From Rhytidiadelphus loreus (lineage: Eukaryota; Streptophyta; Bryopsida; Hypnales; Hylocomiaceae), in assembly GCA_947034895.1 (NCBI GenBank), contig OX344761.1, positions 36,530,863 through 36,594,862 on the forward strand: 64,000 nucleotides of DNA. The letters are read 5' to 3'. The position numbers were made by a program, and so were the translations under genes. Position 1 is the first letter of the stretch; every line of letters begins with the position of its first letter. The notes under the pieces were generated by a model. The model worked only from the letters and a program-made list of their open reading frames with translations, was not told where the DNA came from and did not search any database. This document shows positions 25,646 through 37,190 of this stretch, one piece after another.

Positions 25646-26391
25646 CCCCTAAAGGAAAAAACTCCGTTTTTTGGCAACATAGCGATTTTGGGCAGCTCAC
25701 TATGAGTGGAGTTCTTAATATTTTTTCTTGAAAATTTCACAAAACATGTGCCCAAGGAGTAGCTTTAGGGTACAATAATTTTCAAAAATTTTGACTACAT
25801 TGTTAAAAAGTTATTACATGATTTGTGATTTTCATTGCTCGGCGGGCAGCTTGGGCAGCTCAAAAAACTTCCTGAAAAATCATTTAAAAAATAAATAAAA
25901 AATTTAAATTGGTTCTTTAGGTTTATCTAAGAGTGGAAAGCTTTGAATCATTCCATTTGGATTAATGAGTCAAAAGTTATGAGGATTTTTAGTTCGTGAG
26001 TAGGTATGGTTTTCATGGACTCCATACCTACCCGCAAACTAAAAATCCTCATAACTTTTGACTCATTAATCCAAATGGAATGATTCAAAGCTTCCCACTC
26101 TTAGATAAACCTAAAGAACCAGTTTAAATTTTTTATTTATTTCTTAAAGTGATTTTTCAGGAAGTTTTTTTTGCTGCCCGGGCTGCCCGCCGAGCATTGA
26201 AAATGACATATCATGCAATAACTTTTGAACCATTTAGTCAAAAGTCATGAAAATTTTTGGGCCTTAAAGATATTCCTCGGGCACTTCTTGTGTGAAAATT
26301 TGAGAGAAAAAGAATAAAAATTCCATTCGTAGTGAGCTGCCCACAATCGCTATGTTATCAAAAAACGGTGTTTGGTCCTTTAGGGGTTAAT
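25642..26391. mobile_element. piggyBac-type element D, full-length foldback
   Basis: TTAA-CCCCTAAAGGAAAAAACTCC ... GGTCCTTTAGGGG-TTAA. The entire 750 bp is an inverted repeat with arms of about 370 bp, centre near 26016 (GTAGGTATGG ... CCATACCTAC) and only a short loop. Arms are estimated at roughly 85% identity by eye. Related to element A at its ends. If transcribed the RNA would form a very long hairpin. Confidence 0.85.
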
Positions 26392-27065
26392 GAGATGCCG
26401 TGGAAATTGAACTTAAATTTATTGTTTGCTTCTCTATAAAGGTCTAGTTGCATTGTAGTCATTTTTAAGTCACAAACTGTAAGTGCACTCTAACCAGATG
26501 AATGGCTTGGATGGATGGATCAGAGAGAAAATTCAGATGGACAATTCAGATGGTCAAATCAGATTGCTTCTTTTTTGAGCGATTTAGATGGATGGGTGAA
26601 AATTGCATTTTGGGGACAAATTAATGGACGGGTCAGATTGTATTCGGACAATAAATAGACTGCTCAAATTGTATCTCTACAGCTAGTAGATGGCTCAGAT
26701 TTTAGGTCAGTCGCCTTTCTACTTCTATGGTAACTGACATGTGGTATGTTGTAATTGCATCTCTTTTTTTAGTCATTGATTAGTAATTGATTAGGGCAGT
26801 TATAGAGTAGTCATTGATTAGGCATTGTTCAGTCAGTATTTAGTTTAATAATACATTGTGATGTGGCATCTGTAGATTGCAACTGCAGTTGCTAAAGATG
26901 AACGATGGAGATTTCATCTCTCTCATTTACAGTTAGGGTTAGGTTAGCTGCCACCTACTTAAGTGCATCTTCTTCTTCTTCTTCCTCCTTGTTGATGAAC
27001 ACCTTCTCATTTTCTCTTCTTGTTTTTACTCCAATTTTCCTAAGTAAGTCTTTAGTTTACAATCT

Positions 27066-27345
27066 TCATTTTGTTGTGTTGTTTTGTTGTTGTTTTGATG
27101 CTTTGTTGTTGTATTGTTGTGTTGTTTTGTAGTGTTGTTGTTTTCTTGTATTGTTTTGTTGTTGTTTTGTGTTATTGTTTTGTATTGTTGTTGTTCTTAT
27201 GTTGTATTGTTGTTCTTGTGTAAGTTGAGTTGTTCTTTTGTTGTTTTGTTGTTTTGTTGTTTTATTATTTTGTTGCTTTGCTATTGTGCTGATTTGTACA
27301 TTTGCTATTTTGGTGTTTTGCTGATTTGTGGATTTGTTGTTGGAT
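27066..27345. repeat. TTGTT-rich low-complexity DNA
   Basis: Long run of TTGTTGTTTTGTTG-type sequence. Open frames on both strands here are artefacts of composition. Confidence 0.85.
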
Positions 27346-27421
27346 GTTTTCAGTTCGTAGTGGGCTGCAATTTTCAATGGACCAAAAATGTCAAAATAAT
27401 GACTACCACATCATCACCAAT

Positions 27422-27547
27422 GACTATCATATGACTCATATATGACTAGCACAACTCAAAAACAACTATCATATGATTCATATATGATTGACGCAACTCA
27501 AAAACGACTATCATATCACTCATATATAACTGATGCAACTCAAAAAT
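27422..27547. repeat. 42-bp subterminal tandem repeats of the CACTA element
   Basis: Three units beginning GACTATCATATGACTCATAT at 27422, 27464 and 27506. Located near the right end of the CACTA element, where transposase-binding repeats are expected. Confidence 0.8.
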
Positions 27548-28365
27548 GACTCAACTCAATTCAAAAATGACTGAAGTTTGATAGTTTCAACCAAAACCAT
27601 TACTACAAAATGACTAACATGATCTGAAATCTTCCATGTTAATTAAATGGGTCATTCCTAAATCAACCAATAATTAACCTCCACGTGTACAAACCACATC
27701 AATTGTCCCATATTATCACATCCAAATGAAGTTCCACATCAGCAAGCATGAAAAAGAATGAGCCAATCCTAAATGACTGTCTGGTCCGTAATTACTCGTC
27801 CTCTATGACTCTAAGCCCAAAATCTACTTTCAGTCATATTGTCGTCATAAGTGTCCGAAATGACTGGTTACGCAGTCATAGACAGCAGTCATTGATAGCC
27901 CCTTTTCCACTAGTGTTTGAAGGTCCGGAGAGTCTCTTCAAAGATTTATTTGATTTCTTATTTGAATTTGGAGGCTTCAAGCCCCAAAACTTTGATGTTA
28001 AGAGTGTTGTAGGGATAGTCTTCAAACTCTAATTGATTTTCTGGTTCTTTTGAATACTAACAAATGATTTGTGCGAATTGATAACAGTTTATGATCTCAA
28101 AACTTTAAAGCGGCAAAGCTAGACTTTGCCAAAAGGTTTTGTGTATTACCACGTGCCAAAATTCGTTGTATAATGGGTGTTTGGTTTGATTAATTGTTAA
28201 TGTTTGGTTAAACAGTATTATGTGTACCTCCTTTAGTGATTAAACTTAGAACTTTGATTGAAATTTTGGAAGTTAGTTTTTCATATTCGGTTAAACACTG
28301 TCATCTGTACCTCTTTTAAAAATTAAGCTTTCAAAATGCTACTTTTAGGTCCGTGGATACCATTT

Positions 28366-28720
28366 GTTCTTGGGATTACTCTTGCACGGTGGAGTTTTGA
28401 CCTTGAAACTTGGAAACATGAACTTTTAATTCTAAATTTCTTGCTAACACCTGAGATTGCTCCCACACATCGGAGCTTTGACTTTTGAAACTTGGAAACG
28501 GGTACTTGAAAACTTGAATTTGATCAATTTTCCTGGGGTTGCTTCCACACGGTGAAGCTTTGACTTTTGAAACCTGGAAACAAGTACTTGAAAACTTGAA
28601 TTTGGTCAATTTTCCTAGGGTTGCTCCCGCACGGTAAAATTTTGATTTTTAAAGTTAAAATTTGCCTTTGGAAAACCATTAATTCCTGGGGTTGTCCCCG
28701 CACGGCAAAGCTTTGATCCC
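28366..28720. repeat. Tandem repeat, about 5 units of 75-83 bp
   Basis: Units contain GGGTTGCTCCCGCACGGT then AAGCTTTGACTTTTGAAAC. Unit starts near 28366, 28446, 28530, 28612 and 28686. Copy 2 has only one unit (about 7210), so the array expanded in copy 3. Confidence 0.8.
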
Positions 28721-31130
28721 TATACAAGTTAGAATATCACAAAAATATTCTCTTGGTGGCCTACTTAAAGCCAAATTTCTATTGAAATTCCACTAATTGC
28801 CGGTATACGTGTGGAAGCATCTTGCTTTTCAAAATTGCACTTGTTGTCGTATTTCCGTATTTCATTTTCATCTCCGAAAACTCCCTTAAAGTTTAATGGG
28901 TTAGATTAGAGCTAGTGGTGTTTTTAGATAGTTCATTTTTATCTTTAAAATTTCCCAAAAAATTAGTTAGTTAGAGCTTGTGTTTATTATTTATTATTGT
29001 GTTAGTTTAGTAAACAAAAAGCAATCCCGAATTGAATTTCGAACCAGCAATTGGAACCAATAACGGGAGGATCAGGCGAACCGAAAGGACCAGGCAAACC
29101 GGAAGGTAGGGCAACCGAAAGGACTAGTACAAGCAGGTTGATTGACGGGGAGCTACCGGCCAGTACGGGGGCGACACGTGGTGACCAAGAAGAAAGGGGC
29201 TGGACAACAGGCCAAAGGGTCGGAGGAACTTCAACAAAGCACAAACCGCAAAGCTTCAAACAAGGCACATACAGCATTACTAGCTCAACTTGGTATGTTC
29301 TTAACTGAACTCAATAAGATACTAACAACTAAAATTCGTTAAGAATTTTGAAGGTTGGCTGTTGCTCGCCACACCAAAAATTTTGATCTTTTCCTCTCCA
29401 ACATTCTTTGCCAAATTCTCTCATTCTCTCAGGTTGTCACCAACTCTAAAACTCATCAACTTCAAAAACACAAATGAGAATGAATTAGGGAGAGAGAAGA
29501 ATAAAAGAAAATGGAATACGAAGGAATTTGACCATGTGAGGAATTTAGATTAAAGAATTCATTTAAAAAGGAATCTCACTATTGAAGTTTGTTTTATTAT
29601 TCCTAAATCTTTGCTGGTAGTTAATTAATGAGAATCAAAAGACTTTGGATTGTTGTTTAGTATTTGTTTTATTAGGCCTAATAAGCCAAGACAATAAAAA
29701 CAAATAACAATCAAATATCTTGGAATATTTAACGAAAAACTATTAAACAATTGGTGAGAGAATAATATAACTATTCATTGGAATTAGAGGATTTAAATAA
29801 ATTAACCATTTTAGAATAAATCCCTAAAACAAAACTATTATTTTCTATTGTAAAAACAAACCTAATTTGAATATTTAGATAGGATTTAAAACAATCAATT
29901 GAACAAAGGGTTATTGAAATTCACCAAAGTTTCGTAATTCTTGAAAAGCGATAGAGTTGGTGTATTGAGACGACGGATCCGTTGACGTCTTCGACACTGA
30001 GGTATGACTTTTAACTTTGTTGTTTGAATTTTCTTTTCATCTTTAGTTTAGATTTAAAATCACAATTAACAATTAAAATACCATTTACTAGTTAAAATTT
30101 AGAAATTGCTGAAATTCTTTGTAACACTTAATTAAAATTGTGGAAGTAATAAACGGATGAACTTTGAATTAATTTGAAAAAGGAATATTAATTTCATCCA
30201 AAAGAATCTCAAAAGGAATCTAACTTGATTTAGGAATCTAAAGAATATTAGAATATTTGGAGAAAGTTAAAACCTAATTTATTCCTTTATTCTATATAAA
30301 ACTTATTGAATAAAAGAATTCCATCCAACTAAGGGGAATTTTCATTCATCCATAAGTTTTTACCTAGAAGTAAAAAATTCTTGCTTTTTAAAGGAAATTT
30401 ATTACTTTCCTCATAAAAAAAATAAAATCCCAAAAAACTACTAAATTTAGAATAATAACTTAGAATTAAAATTAATAAAGAACAATTAGGAATATTCTTA
30501 AAGAATAACTAAAGAATCTTTTGAGACTATAATCTTTTAGAGAATCTTTTGAAGATTCCAAAACCTACTTTTACTTTAAAAATTACTTTAATATTAAAGA
30601 AAAAAAGTGTGGATGAAGTTTGGCTTAAATTTGGATGAAAATAGGTCAAAACCAAGGTTTTCTCTCAAGAATCCATTAGTTAATTCAATTAACAATTTAA
30701 CCCTAAAATTTAGATTTGTTTTGAATTCAATTGCTATTTTTGATCAACGGATGAATTTTTTTAGGATAGAATTAGGGATAAATTTCATCCATAGATATCT
30801 TTTAGTAAGAATATCGGAATTCAACTTGCTTTACCATTTTGGGAAGGGCAAAGTGCATTCTACAAATTAGCTTAGATAGATTTTAACATTAGATTAGGTG
30901 TTACTTACTCATCAAGGTCTTGAAATTTTTAACATTTAGTGTGTTTTGAAGCATTTAAAAGTAGATTACAATCATCATAAACAAAGTGTCCATTGCTTGG
31001 AAGGCCAAATAACACTAAGTTTACAATTCACTTGCAAGAATTACTTACTTATGCCACTAGAGCCCATGTGAAACTTTCTGACTTAAGGGTGGAGTTAAAA
31101 ACACTCACACGGTGTCGAGGCCAATCTCCT

Positions 31131-31850
31131 CCTAGTTTTTAGAGAAATTGAAGTTGTTCTCCCTCTCCACTAGAATTGCCTCTTGCAACTTTGATCTTTG
31201 ACATTGTTTCGCAATGCACCTTGGATTGTGTAGCAATTCCGGAGATCATTAGGAGTAGGGGCTTTTTTCAAAGTCATCTTTGTCAAGATCTTCAAAGCTC
31301 AATTCTCTACCTCTAATTTAATGTTTTGGTTGTTCATAGATTTTTGGTTGAACTCACCAATAATGTCAGCGTAGTCATTGAAAAAACTCTCTTCAGCTTG
31401 TTGTGGTAATAGAGGCATGTAGAGAGGTGTTGGATAATCTTCAAGTCCATCATTTGAGAGTATTGGGGGTAATGAACTATGGAATGCAGATTGCAAATTG
31501 GAGGGGCCTGTAGAATCTCGGATAAGCAATCTGCAACTTTGACAAAGTGGCAATCCATGCAAACTGGAATGACGTAAATGAAATTCCACTTAGAGTCGAA
31601 CATGGTAATGTACAATTTGAAGAAACAAAGTTTTGGAGTTACAATGACATACATTTTTTATAGAAGAAGTTCTCTTGCACCTAGGCATTGTGCTTTTTCT
31701 TACGAAGAATGTACACACAATGCTCCAATTCACAGGAATCTTCCAATTCACACAAAGGAACACAGTTGTGAATGTAGCTCTTGTAATAGAGAATGGGCCT
31801 TTTTGTAGTGTAGGAAGAAAATTTTGTTGAGTTGTAGACATTATAAAATT
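31131..31850. other. Intergenic DNA, possible decayed coding sequence on minus strand
   Basis: Two overlapping minus-strand frames (31299-31589 and 31334-31654) look less low-complexity than the surroundings, with a CMDCHFVKVADCL segment in one and acidic sequence in the other. This could be a frameshifted relic. No family assigned. Confidence 0.3.
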
Positions 31851-31988
31851 CACTACAAGAAAATGGGGTTATAAATGACTTGTCCACAATGACTCCACCG
31901 ACAACAATGACTACAAATTAGTTATTTGCAGTTACTTTGAAGGCATTATTGTCGATGCAGTCATTTATACCCCCATTTTTTTGTAGTG
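31851..31988. mobile_element. 138-bp CACTA MITE, TSD ATT
   Basis: CACTACAAGAAAATGGGG ... CCCCCATTTTTTTGTAGTG with inverted repeats of about 30 bp (continuing into TATAAATGAC on both sides). Flanked by ATT at 31848-31850 and 31989-31991. AATGACT motifs inside match the subterminal motifs of the 3.6-kb CACTA element at 24352, suggesting mobilisation by the same transposase. Confidence 0.92.
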
Positions 31989-32640
31989 ATTGTTTACAAA
32001 ATCTCCCATGATGTATTTGGTAGGTGAGAGAGTCATGAATTTGCAATGTAATTTAGGTAAATTGGATTTTCTTACACCAATTGTGGTGATAGGAGTGAAA
32101 GATAGGTAGCCATTTTAGTGTAGATTCCTATAGCCTAGAGTGCTCTAATCTAGCAAGTGTTGGTCAAATTTATTGTGAAAGCTTGCATGCATTAGGTGCC
32201 ATGAATTGCAATTGTAGCTTCGTAGTGGTAATGACATCAAATTTTATTGAAATTTTTGGCATTCGTGGATTCTTGTAGTCCATTCACTGTTTTCCAACAT
32301 TGGGAAATTTGTCACAACTAGCCATCAAATTGCGTTGTCAAATTTCTTGCACCTTCTCCATTTGCAAAAAATCCAAAAATTACAAATAAACAAACAAATT
32401 GTCTATTCATGAAAAAAAATGCAGGAAGGGAGCGCTAGCGCAAGCACACAAGTAGGCTTAGCCTTGCTGCCTCAACCCTCCCTCCAGGCCCACCTTTGCC
32501 CGTGAGGTTATGACAAAACAAGCAGTTTTCCATCATGTTTGGGCCTGACAATCGGTGGTTGCCTAGCTATGATGGAAGGTCATCCGACCTTGTCCGGCCT
32601 TCGTAGTCTTCACCTACTGTCCACTTCCACAATTGGGTTT
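31989..32640. other. Intergenic DNA, nothing recognised
   Basis: A GC-richer stretch at 32420-32640 has no open frame of note and no repeat partner seen in this window. Confidence 0.35.
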
Positions 32641-32897
32641 ACTCTATAAACCTTACCTTCTCCAACTTAAAGGAAAAGTGCCTGACCAACATGCCCTTCG
32701 AGTTTGGTTTCACCAAAAAAAAACTATAACTTCTTCATCCGGCATTGGATTCAAATAAAAAATATATATCCTCGAACCTCTCGGAAAACTACATATCCTA
32801 AAAATGTTGCAGAAAATCCTAGTATAAATTGAGCTCATAGGAACCTACCCAAACTCCAAATTGTCCCCCTAGAGGACAATGGGACTTTAGGGGTTAA
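32641..32897 (+). mobile_element. piggyBac-type element F (family 1), right end only
   Basis: Ends GGACAATGGGACTTTAGGGG-TTAA (TTAA 32894-32897), collinear with the last ~250 bp of elements B and E. The left part is missing. Confidence 0.7.
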
Positions 32898-32980
32898 AGA
32901 AATGCTATCAAACGGTAAAGTACCTTGCATCATATTTTTACTTCTTATCCAAATCCCTACACCATTGTTGTTGTAGAATT

Positions 32981-33760
32981 TCAAACAATGTTAAATACTC
33001 CAAATAAGCTTCCCTTTGGTGTGCCTTTGACAAACCATCTGATGAAGGAAGCCTCCATGTTAGAAGGATCAATATGTGGTTGAATATACGAGTTTTTGAA
33101 AATATGAATTTGACATGCTTTAGTTTCATATCCTTCCAATCCAACGGGTATGTAATTTATTGGATAAGATTGTTTTTCAAAGAACTCTTGTACTACAGTG
33201 TCATGCCTTCGTAAATGTTTCCAAATCAATGAAGAAGTATTGTCTCCCATTGCTCTATAACTCATTTGAATTTCATCATCTAAAGTACTTTTGTAATACA
33301 TAACCATACATCCTTTGGATAGTGGTCCTCCATGTACACTATAACCATGACATACTAAAGGATATTGTCCTCTCTTTGGATTTGATTGATTTTGTTTTGC
33401 CTTATATGGAGATGTGAGGTAGTAACATTTGATTGACTTCATTTACAATTGTTTTGTATGAATAGTCTTCCCACAATTGAGGATGATAAATCATTAAAAC
33501 CATATCAAAAGTAATCCTTTGTAAATCCAATATATTGCCTTCTATGATATTGCTTCTATTCAATATCAACAAAGGCCCAAATTGTGTGTTGATCAAATCT
33601 AATGAATAGTAATTTTTCTATGCTTTTGAATATGTGCCATTTTCCCCAAAAGATACTAGTTAACTATCTTTTTAGATGCCTTTTCTCTTTTTGTCCCGTT
33701 CTTTTTTATATTGATTTGGAACATTTGAAAAGAATATCATAACACATATACTTTCTTTTA
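32981..33760 (-). pseudogene. Decayed gene, possible TET/JBP-like 2OG-Fe(II) oxygenase
   Basis: Minus-strand coding sequence broken by at least one frameshift and stops. An upstream piece (about 33760-33402) contains ERDKKRKG and LLILNRSNIIEGNILDLQRI. After a shift at about 33430, a 150-codon open frame reads GCMVMYYKSTLDDEIQMS, HDTVVQEFFEKQ, then IQPHIDPSNMEASFIRWFVK and GTPKGSLFGVF before a stop. The HxD followed by a hydrophobic strand and GxPKGxxFxxF resembles the metal-binding strand of the double-stranded beta-helix in TET/JBP-type 2-oxoglutarate oxygenases, enzymes that oxidise methylated bases and are often carried by transposons in fungi. The distal His and Arg of the active site are not readable. 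Family assignment is tentative; that this is a broken protein-coding gene is clearer. Confidence 0.4.
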
Positions 33761-34023
33761 TTCCAAATTGATTTAGGACCTCTAATTTAGAAAATCCTTT
33801 AAATGTAAAATTGCATTCATTTGAAGAACCATAAATGTTGTTGATTCATTTTCTTCTTTGACTTCTCTCCATTTTTTAGTATGATATGAGATTTGAATCT
33901 TCTATAAATATCATGGAACTCTTTTAAATTATGAATTTTAAAAAAACTGTGCATAAGCATATGATTCTATGGTCATTAGAATAAAAGATATCATATGTAC
34001 TTCCTTCTTCTCACTTATTGCAT

Positions 34024-34949
34024 TTAACCCCTAAAGTCCCAAGGCCATTTTTCTATCAAAAACCACTCAAAACTGCCATTTCTACTGCGTTTGTCCAAAA
34101 AAACAAAAAAAATACTTTTTTTGGAAATGAACCATAGGATCTTGAACTTTACTTGTTGGAGATTATGTGGTAAAAAATTTATGAAGTTTGACCATACAGA
34201 TTGAGAGATGAGCATTCAAAGTTGAAAAAATAAGTTTTTTCTAACACTAGACTACAATTTTAGATGACTTTGATCTCAATATGTGGGAAAAACGTGTACT
34301 ATGGAATTTGAATTAAAAATTTATTGTGTTGAAGAATTAAGTTGGGAGTCTAGGAAAAAAATTTCAAAAAATAACAACTTGATTTTCATACTTCAAAAAT
34401 TGTCAAGTAGAAGTAGGTCCAAGATTGAAAGAAAAACTAAATTGTTAATAGCTCTTAGATGGGATTGAAATACAATAATCCCAATGGTGAGATTGTTCTA
34501 GCAAGCAAACTTAAACTTTTCAAAAAAAAAATTTGAAAAAATTTGAAAATTACATTCTGAAATGAATCCTATAAGTTATTTTTTCAAAAAGATGCTTAGA
34601 TTGCCTGAAAAACAAGATTGTTCATAACTTTCACATCACTAATCAAAATGGAATGAATCAAAGCTTCAGATGTAGACAAAAACATAATATTTGAGAGAAA
34701 ATAATTTAAAATTTTATTTTGAATTTCTGCAATATTTTTTGTGTTGCCTACTGAGTTTAGTTATAGGTTTTTTGTGGTATAACTTTTGCTTCCAGGCACC
34801 GATTGAAATAAAAATTATATTGCCACAAAGCTTATTAGCTTTCTATCTTCAAAATAAGTTTAAAAAAATTAGGGTAAAATTTCAGCCCATAAAAAGCTGC
34901 CCAAATTCCAAATTGTCCCTCAAGGGGACAATGGGACTTTAGCGGTTAA
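34024..34949 (+). mobile_element. piggyBac-type element E (family 1), complete
   Basis: TTAA-CCCCTAAAGTCCCAAGGCC ... GGACAATGGGACTTTAGCGG-TTAA. Collinear with element B throughout. Terminal repeats carry a compensated change (GTCCC/GGGAC instead of GGACC/GGTCC), seen also in F, so E and F form a sub-lineage. Non-coding. Confidence 0.87.
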
Positions 34950-36070
34950 TATGAGTACTTCCTTGCACATTTTGATTATCTATGCAATTAGAACAAACCT
35001 TGTAACATGCGTTTATAAAATATTGTCGAGAATATTGTTGTTTTTACTAACTTCTATTTCATTTTCATTACAATAGAAGGTTTGTCATCAAAGATTTTTT
35101 TGAAATAAGCACATTGTAGAGGTTCAAGCAAGGCAAAACATGTAATTTTGAAAATCATACATTGACATGGCCTTCACTTTTATATCCAAGCAGCCTTCAT
35201 CAAATGTTACTTCGATAACATTCGTTGATGTTAAATATTGAACTTTTGTAACTTGTTGCCTTTGTTTCCTACATTAGGGGAGATTTCAGCTACTTGAGAG
35301 ACTGTTTCAGGGTTGTTCCCATTGCTGGGAACCAGTCCTATATAATCAGAATATAATAATATTAAAAAAAATAAAAAATAAAAATGTATATATTAAATTT
35401 TTAGTAAAAAACAAATTTTTTTTTAATAAAAAATATATTAAAAAACTATATGTGACGTATCTGTCTCCCAGCTACTTCAGATCAACGTTCCCACAGTGTT
35501 CCTGTAGTTCTCGCAGTCCGGGAACTCACAGTTTCTTAAAATGCAAAAATCTCCCCTAATGGATTTTACTCTTTCCATTTCTATTGCCACAATACAAATT
35601 GTACTAATCAAATATGAAGAGAATGTAGAAAATATGAAGAATTGAGGAATGGAGGTAAGAATGATAAATAATAAATCTCTCTATATACACACTTATGTAT
35701 ATTTTAATGAAATAAAATTGAATATCAATGCATAATGAGGTTTGGGATTACAAATAGAAGTTTATACATACATGTCTTTTTAAATGTAAAAGCAAAATAC
35801 CTTAAAGTAAAAATCAAGCTTGAACTTAAAGTAAAAGCGTGTAAATATAAAAGAAAATGAATTTTACATTAAGTGAAGGAAAATTATCTTGAAATGAAAG
35901 CAAGTGAAGTTCAAGTGAAAGAAAATTACTTTAAAGATAAAATAAGCAAATTCACTCCATGTTAACTTAAAGTAAAAGAATTGTAGACCCCAAGTTCATG
36001 ACTTTTGGGCCAATACTTGTACTACTTGGGATCCAAACTCCTTGAGTTTGTGACTCAAGCAACTAACTGT
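34950..36070. other. AT-rich intergenic DNA
   Basis: Contains very AT-rich stretches (35355-35460) and no recognisable gene, repeat end or RNA. Confidence 0.4.
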
Positions 36071-37190
36071 TAATGGAATTTTTTTTTTTTTAATCTTTGA
36101 ATTTTTCACACAACATATGCCTAAAGAGTAGCAAGTCTCATTGTCCCTACGAAGGACAAAATGGATTTTGGACTACCTCCTATGATCTCAATTTTTATTG
36201 AAACTTTTAAAAACCTTCTCATAAATAGGAAAACTTACGAGCTTTTCGGGAATATAATTTTTATTCCAATTGGTGCGTGGGAGCAAAAGTTATGCCACAA
36301 TAACCTCAAAATGGGAGAGACCAGGCAGCAAAAAAAATCCACAAAAAATTAAAATTAAAATTAAAATATTTTTTTCTTATACATTATATTTTCTTCTAAA
36401 TGGGAAGCTTTGATTCATTCCATTTGAATTAGTGATGTGAAAGTTATGGAGTTTCTTATTTTGCGGGCAATCATAGCAACTTCTTGAAAGAGATTTTTTT
36501 CTCCCACTTTGAATGCTAATATCTTTCAATCTATACGGTCAAACATCATAAAATTTTTATCACGTGATCTAAGACAAGTGTAAAAAATGATCCTACGGTT
36601 AGATTCTAAAAAATATTTTAAAAATTTATTTCATAGGTGAATGTAGCAAAAGTGGTAGTTTTGAGTGGTTTTGGCAGAAAAATGGCCTTGGAACTTTAGG
36701 GATTAAGGACCAATAATTTTCAGTACTTTTATTTAAATGGTTAAAAAGTTATTGTATGATATGAATTGTGGATAGTTTGGGCAATTAAAAAAGCAATTCT
36801 TAAAAAATTTAAAATTAGTTCTCTAGATTTATGTATATATGGAAAGCTTTAAATCATTCCATTTTGATTAATGAGATGAATGTTATGAGGATTTTTTGTT
36901 TGCAAGTAGTTATAGAGTCTCTATTCTAAAATAAAATTTGAGTCCTTTATTTAACTCAATTTTCAATATTATATGGAAAAACAAAATCATAGTATGTCAA
37001 TTTTTTATTAAAACAATCATTACAACCATTAGAATTGGCATGTTTTACTAAATTCTTATCAATTTAGGATTTTAAAACATTCTCTTTAGGCTTCTTTCTA
37101 CTTCTTTTAGAACTTGGTGAATTTTAATAAATTCATTACAATGAGCTTCACATTTTTGGAATGATAGATTAAGATGCATTGCCATGACCA
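36071..37190 (+). mobile_element. Decayed piggyBac-type element of the A/D family, host to element G
   Basis: 36071-36132 (ACACAACATATGCCTAAAGA) and 36707-37190 (GGACCAATAATTTTCAGTAC onward, then AAAGCTTTAAATCATTCC) are collinear with elements A and D. The two halves are separated by G. Terminal TTAACCCC sequences are not preserved. Confidence 0.6.
36133..36706 (-). mobile_element. piggyBac-type element G (family 1), inserted in another piggyBac element
   Basis: Reads in reverse: CATTGTCCC ... at the left equals the right end of elements B/E reversed, and ATGGCCTTGGAACTTTAGGGA-TTAA at the right equals their left end reversed. The host sequence has GTAGCTTTAAGGCCCAACAA at this point in element A (about 4655), so the target was that TTAA. 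The left TTAACCCCTA has been lost. Confidence 0.75.

Larger units (their letters stand above)
24352..27917 (+). mobile_element. 3566-bp CACTA (En/Spm) element, TSD TTT
   Basis: Left end CACTAGTAGAAAAC, right end reversed CACTAGTGGAAAAG: a 13-bp terminal inverted repeat with one mismatch. Flanking TTT at 24349-24351 and 27918-27920. Copy 2 of the host repeat shows the joined site CACTTTGAAGG (about 6686), so the insertion is exact. AATGACT/AGTCATT motifs crowd both subterminal zones, as expected for CACTA transposase-binding sites, and recur in the MITE at 31851. No transposase is encoded; the interior is filled by two piggyBac-type elements, low-complexity TTGTT DNA and 42-bp repeats. Confidence 0.92.
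22648..31130 (+). repeat. LTR-like dispersed repeat, copy 3, interrupted by a CACTA element
   Basis: Starts TGTAAGCCCTCAAGTTGACA and is collinear with copy 2 to a 3' part near AAGGGTGGAGTTAAAAACAC (about 31085-31120). It is split by the CACTA element at 24352-27917; removing that leaves about 4.9 kb. A tandem expansion at 28366-28720 is absent from copy 2. Short GC-rich frames at 29002-29342 have no recognisable domain. Confidence 0.65.

Noticed and set aside
27066..27434. Open frames on both strands over 100 codons
   Set aside because: Produced by TTGTT low-complexity DNA inside the CACTA element.
29002..29342. Pro/Gly/Thr-rich frames on both strands
   Set aside because: Lie inside the LTR-like repeat, are not conserved in copy 2, and show no domain.
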